NCBI GenBank assembly: GCA_964632135.1
Contig: CAZWEI010000027.1
Location: 1 to 16,373 of the forward strand
DNA: 16,373 bases
DNA from: JBFMAP01 sp964632135
Lineage (GTDB): Archaea > Micrarchaeota > Micrarchaeia > Burarchaeales > JBFMAP01
Reading direction: 5' to 3'
The first letter of the stretch is position 1. Each line of letters starts with the position of its first letter. The position numbers and the translations under genes were made by a program. Under the pieces are notes generated by a model. The model was not told the origin of the DNA. It saw nothing but the letters and a program-made list of their open reading frames with translations, and did not search any database. Below are positions 13,922 through 16,373 of the stretch, one piece after another.

Positions 13922-14352
13922 AACTCCTTCTGGTAAATGTAAATCGTCTTCCTGAAGCCCTTCTTCTCGTGGAACCCCTGCGAGCGCGCGTTCACGAGAT
14001 AGACGTCGCACGCGAGCCCCTTTAGTTTCTTTTTGCGCGCGAGTTTTTCCATGTGCGCGTAAAGCGCGCTGCCAACCCCCTTACCGCGCGCGCGCGGGAT
14101 TACGTAAGCCCAGTCGAGCCACAAATAGCCCGTAAGGCACGTGAAAGGGGGCGAGAAGAGGTATTCCACGAACCCAAGGCGCACGCGCTCGTCATCTTCT
14201 GCAATAAACATTCTCCCCTCGCGTATTCCCTCGTAAATTTTCCCCGTGTATCTCCCCTCGAAGAACTCGCGCTTCTCAAATTTCTCCGCGACCTCCTTCT
14301 GCCCGCTGAAGATGAAATCGAAATCCGCGCGCGTGGCTTTTCTGATGAGCAT
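13918..14352 (-). CDS. GNAT family N-acetyltransferase
   Basis: This 144-aa GCN5-related acetyltransferase transfers acetyl from acetyl-CoA to an amine. The family start is typical (MLIRKATRADFDFI), followed by beta-strands (RMFIAEDDERVRLGFVEYLF). Motif A is present as VIPRARGKGVGSALYAHMEK, giving the R-x-x-G-x-G acetyl-CoA pyrophosphate loop (87-92). Motif B has the usual N-x-x-(A/S)-x-x-(F/L)-x-x-x-x-G-F form (VNARSQGFHEKKGF). The substrate is unknown, and RimI-type N-terminal acetylation is one possibility among many. The TATA box at 14372-14379 is centred about 25 nt from the ATG, so it may be transcribed leaderlessly from inside the upstream gene's 3' end. It converges on the gene at 12740 with a 3-nt overlap of stop codons. 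Confidence 0.88.
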   Translation of the reverse strand: MLIRKATRADFDFIFSGQKEVAEKFEKREFFEGRYTGKIYEGIREGRMFIAEDDERVRLGFVEYLFSPPFTCLTGYLWLDWAYVIPRARGKGVGSALYAHMEKLARKKKLKGLACDVYLVNARSQGFHEKKGFRKTIYIYQKEF

Positions 14353-14363
14353 GAGAAAACCGA

Positions 14364-15392
14364 TTATTTTTCTATATATTTTTCTGGAAATTCTTTACAA
14401 AATTTTTCTATTTTATTTATGCATTTCCCAAACATCTCATCGAAATTTTCGTAGGTGATGATGTAAACGGTTCTCGTACGCTGTAAATGCATAGCTATAC
14501 TAGGTATTATACGATCATGTGGAAAATGGGGTAATACATCTCTTATTGTTTTTTCAAAATCATGTTTTTTAAATTCCTCATGAAAAAAGTTTCTCACAAT
14601 GACGTCATCGCTAACCAATAAAACTCCTTTTTCTTCATTCAAAAGATTAGAAATTTTATCTTCTTTTTCAATATCTTCCAGTGTGACGTCTTCTCTAACA
14701 GTAAATAATTTTGCAGTTGTAACTATTATCGGAATTGTAAGACTCGCTATCTTGGGGGGCCACCACACATCAGATTTACTTTTAACGCTTTCAATCTCCG
14801 TCTCTGCATTTTTTAAATTTAAGCTACAAAAAAGCATGTCTGCCGCGATATCTTCTATATGGGCAGTAACAGAACCGAAAAACGCTTGACAAACTGCCTC
14901 TCTAATGATTGGTGGCATTTTATTAGAATCTTGACCAACTTCGAAAATATCAACTCCCTTATTAACTTGTTTAGAATCAAAAAAATTTTCATCTCGAAGA
15001 TCCCGAAGGAGGCCACCGAAGAGGCCAAGGTACTCTTTTTCAGGTTTCTTAAGCTTATAGCCTTTGTGAACAAGGTAGGGCATTACTAGTCCATCAAAAA
15101 CTTCATTCTTATGATCAGATCTAAGTATGGAATAGTCACCTTTTGGAAATTGCATAAAAATCCATTGATGATTTTTTGCTTTGTACTTACATTCTATAAC
15201 AAAATTGACAGAGAGTAAGAAATTTGGTAGTACGCAAAAATCTTTTATTCCTAAAATATCCACGCTGAAAATTTTTTCATCTCTCGTATAGTGCAATTCT
15301 CCAGTATCATTAACGCCGAATTTTCGCAATTTTTTGACTACTGAAACTTCGAGAGGCATTCCAGACGCTAGAATTGATTCTTTAAGGTTCAC
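14364..15392 (-). CDS. PD-(D/E)XK nuclease-like protein, probably transferred
   Basis: The N-terminal half looks like a restriction-endonuclease fold: helix GMPLEVSVVKKLRKFGV with a conserved Glu, then the strand Asp of FSVDILGIK, then the catalytic-like E-C-K of FVIECKYKAKNHQW. A later block (SLTIPIIVTTAKLF) resembles the core of archaeal and bacterial proteins of unknown function that share this nuclease domain. It may be a lone nuclease with a defence or repair role. No partner methylase or helicase is adjacent. The open frame extends to a TTG at 15434, but GTG at 15392 is centred 26 nt after ATTTAATAA (15414-15422) and gives a better family-like start (VNLKESILASGMPLEV, 342 aa). The AT content is far above the flanking genes and GCGC words are nearly absent, a sign of recent transfer. 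Confidence 0.65.
   Translation of the reverse strand: MNLKESILASGMPLEVSVVKKLRKFGVNDTGELHYTRDEKIFSVDILGIKDFCVLPNFLLSVNFVIECKYKAKNHQWIFMQFPKGDYSILRSDHKNEVFDGLVMPYLVHKGYKLKKPEKEYLGLFGGLLRDLRDENFFDSKQVNKGVDIFEVGQDSNKMPPIIREAVCQAFFGSVTAHIEDIAADMLFCSLNLKNAETEIESVKSKSDVWWPPKIASLTIPIIVTTAKLFTVREDVTLEDIEKEDKISNLLNEEKGVLLVSDDVIVRNFFHEEFKKHDFEKTIRDVLPHFPHDRIIPSIAMHLQRTRTVYIITYENFDEMFGKCINKIEKFCKEFPEKYIEK
14372..14379 (-). promoter_or_regulatory. TATA box of GNAT gene inside the nuclease-like gene
   Basis: The AATATATA-like element, within the 3' codons of the upstream gene, is centred about 25 nt from the ATG at 14352. It lies in the AT-rich foreign-looking segment, so the transferred gene may now supply this promoter. 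Confidence 0.5.
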
Positions 15393-15413
15393 GGAAATAT
15401 TTATGCAAAATGT

Positions 15414-15422
15414 ATTTAATAA
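15414..15422 (-). promoter_or_regulatory. TATA box of nuclease-like gene
   Basis: TTATTAAAT on the minus strand is centred about 26 nt before a GTG at 15392, matching the leaderless spacing of other genes here and supporting that start. Confidence 0.45.
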
Positions 15423-15442
15423 GTAGCGTCCCAATAAAAGGC

Positions 15443-15985
15443 TTAAACGCTCGATCTGTCGAAGAAAATTGACTTTCCCGTCGCGGATAGGGGAATGCCC
15501 ATTATCACGTCGGCGTTGAGCGCGTTCGTTCGCTTTGCCGCGACGCCTATTCGGTACATGATTCTGTTGTCCGCGTTGAGTTCGCCCGCGAGCTTCGCCG
15601 CAGAGCAGAGCGCGATTCCCAAATCAAGAAGGCGCATCGCGCATACCGGACCTTTGAAATCCCTTCCACTTTTTTTAGCGCGGCGCAAATTCTCGCACGT
15701 CTGAAAACCGCATGTTCCGCAGTCCATGTCCGCTGGAACGTTTTTAACTCCTATCAGCACGAGCGCGGGAGAATCGCGGAGGTTCTGCGCGTCCCTCAAC
15801 CAGCCCTTCTTATTCCTCTCTTTTCCAATTTTCTCCATCTCGCGTGCAATACCCTCTTTCTCTTTTTCCTTTCCGGAAATGATTTTGCAAACGACGTAAT
15901 CCTGCCCCTTCGTTTTGGGCGCGGTGCGCGCGGCAAGAACCATAAGTTTCGCGACTGTGAGAAGCGCATCGGTTTCGTCGGTCAT
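15443..15985 (-). CDS. DUF2148 / COG4739 ferredoxin-domain protein
   Basis: This 180-aa protein matches the small family annotated as containing a ferredoxin domain (DUF2148). It begins with the family-typical helix VAKLMVLAARTAPKTKGQD. The cysteine cluster has spacing C-x2-C-x4-C-x17-C (DCGTCGFQTC ... GPVCAM) plus a further Cys in LGIALCSAAK, suited to bind an Fe-S cluster. The C-terminus (MGIPLSATGKSIFFDR) is also family-typical. Its role is not established. An electron-transfer or redox-sensing function is inferred from the cluster motif. A GTG at 16000 is possible, but the ATG at 15985 lies about 30 nt from a TATA-like AGTATTAA (16012-16019) and better fits the family start. GC content is high, like the main genome, in contrast to both neighbours. 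Confidence 0.85.
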   Translation of the reverse strand: MTDETDALLTVAKLMVLAARTAPKTKGQDYVVCKIISGKEKEKEGIAREMEKIGKERNKKGWLRDAQNLRDSPALVLIGVKNVPADMDCGTCGFQTCENLRRAKKSGRDFKGPVCAMRLLDLGIALCSAAKLAGELNADNRIMYRIGVAAKRTNALNADVIMGIPLSATGKSIFFDRSSV

Positions 15986-16037
15986 ATCATCACCAACCAC
16001 AACACAACCTGGTTAATACTTTCAACAATCTTGAATT

Positions 16038-16373
16038 TTAAGATGTAGATTTTATTGCAACATTAACCATTATATAGAGCGATCTTTTGGTTTGTGGTAA
16101 AATGTCTATATTTTTTTCTAATAAAAAGGCATCTACATCAGCTTGGGTAACTTTTTTAAAACCGTGTTCTTTAGTCCATGCTACACAAGAATTAATCAAA
16201 GATGGTAACTCTGCTTTTTCCTTGTCTATTCGTCTTTTTTCTTCGATTTCTCGTTCTGCATCTAATTGCTTCTGAGCCAGCATTTGAGCTTTTTCAATTT
16301 TTAGTTGCATATCGGCGGAAATATCCCAAGTGTCAATTTTTTTACTTTTCCAGAACAAGGCAGCAATGCGATG
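16038..16373 (-). CDS. Partial protein with charged coiled coil, truncated at window edge
   Basis: The frame is open through the right end of the window, so this is the 3' part of a longer gene or its start lies just outside. A TTG at 16358 would be the first internal start but has no promoter visible. About 111 residues are seen: a short lead (FWKSKKIDTWDIS), a Glu/Lys/Gln-rich helix (about 15-50, AQMLAQKQLDAEREIEEKRR), and a small C-terminal domain (SLINSCVAWTKEHGFKKVTQADVDAFLLEKN) that may be a helical or winged-helix unit. I do not recognise the family. Base composition is AT-rich, about 30% GC by eye, like the nuclease-like gene and unlike the DUF2148 gene between them. Confidence 0.55.
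   Translation of the reverse strand, partial: HRIAALFWKSKKIDTWDISADMQLKIEKAQMLAQKQLDAEREIEEKRRIDKEKAELPSLINSCVAWTKEHGFKKVTQADVDAFLLEKNIDILPQTKRSLYIMVNVAIKSTS

Noticed and set aside
3400..15392. Methyltransferase and nuclease-like gene as a restriction-modification pair
   Set aside because: They are 10 kb apart with different composition, and the methyltransferase lacks DNA methylase motifs such as N/DPPY.

Overview
The window looks like archaeal chromosomal DNA, most likely from a small-genome lineage of the DPANN type. That placement is inferred from gene content and not proven. The archaeal signs are TATA-box promoters centred 25-28 nt ahead of start codons with no Shine-Dalgarno (leaderless mRNAs), three Lrp/AsnC-type regulator modules pairs or singles, a JAMM/MPN protein, a Vps4/Cdc48-like AAA ATPase, and surface proteins that combine repeats resembling the Methanosarcinales S-layer duplication domain with thrombospondin-1-like Cys/Trp repeats. 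Coding density is very high. No stretch over about 100 nt lacks a gene, and I saw no tRNA, rRNA, CRISPR array or insertion sequence.

Left part (1-4525): a TPR-AAA ATPase fusion on the minus strand is divergent from a single Lrp-type regulator. That regulator converges on a tandem double-Lrp regulator, which is divergent from a two-gene unit of a SAM methyltransferase and panD. PanD appears to start at a GTG just after the methyltransferase stop. That start places every known catalytic residue at its E. coli number. Pyruvoyl-type PanD is mainly bacterial and uncommon in archaea.

Middle (4526-6358): a secreted beta-rich protein of unknown function and an unrecognised small protein diverge from one palindromic TATA box (TTTATAAA). 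A JAMM-motif metalloprotease-like protein follows on the minus strand.

Surface operon (6437-12704): a lipoprotein, a fumarylacetoacetate-hydrolase-family enzyme and two paralogous surface proteins lie on the plus strand with gaps of 24, 6 and 4 nt. The paralogues share the layout signal peptide, two S-layer-like domains, one TSP1, two S-layer-like domains, then 5 or 2 TSP1 repeats, and a short C-terminal hydrophobic tail with a C..YALLG..(K/R)R pattern. Every S-layer-like domain carries exactly one cysteine at the same place. This is the most interesting system in the window: it may be a disulfide-stabilised archaeal cell coat.

Right part (12740-16373): a helical or coiled-coil protein of unknown function converges on a GNAT acetyltransferase. 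Upstream of the latter lies an AT-rich, probably transferred gene for a PD-(D/E)XK nuclease-like protein, followed by a ferredoxin-like DUF2148/COG4739 protein of normal composition. The window ends inside another AT-rich gene, which is truncated by the edge. The nuclease-like gene seems to provide the promoter for the GNAT gene behind it.
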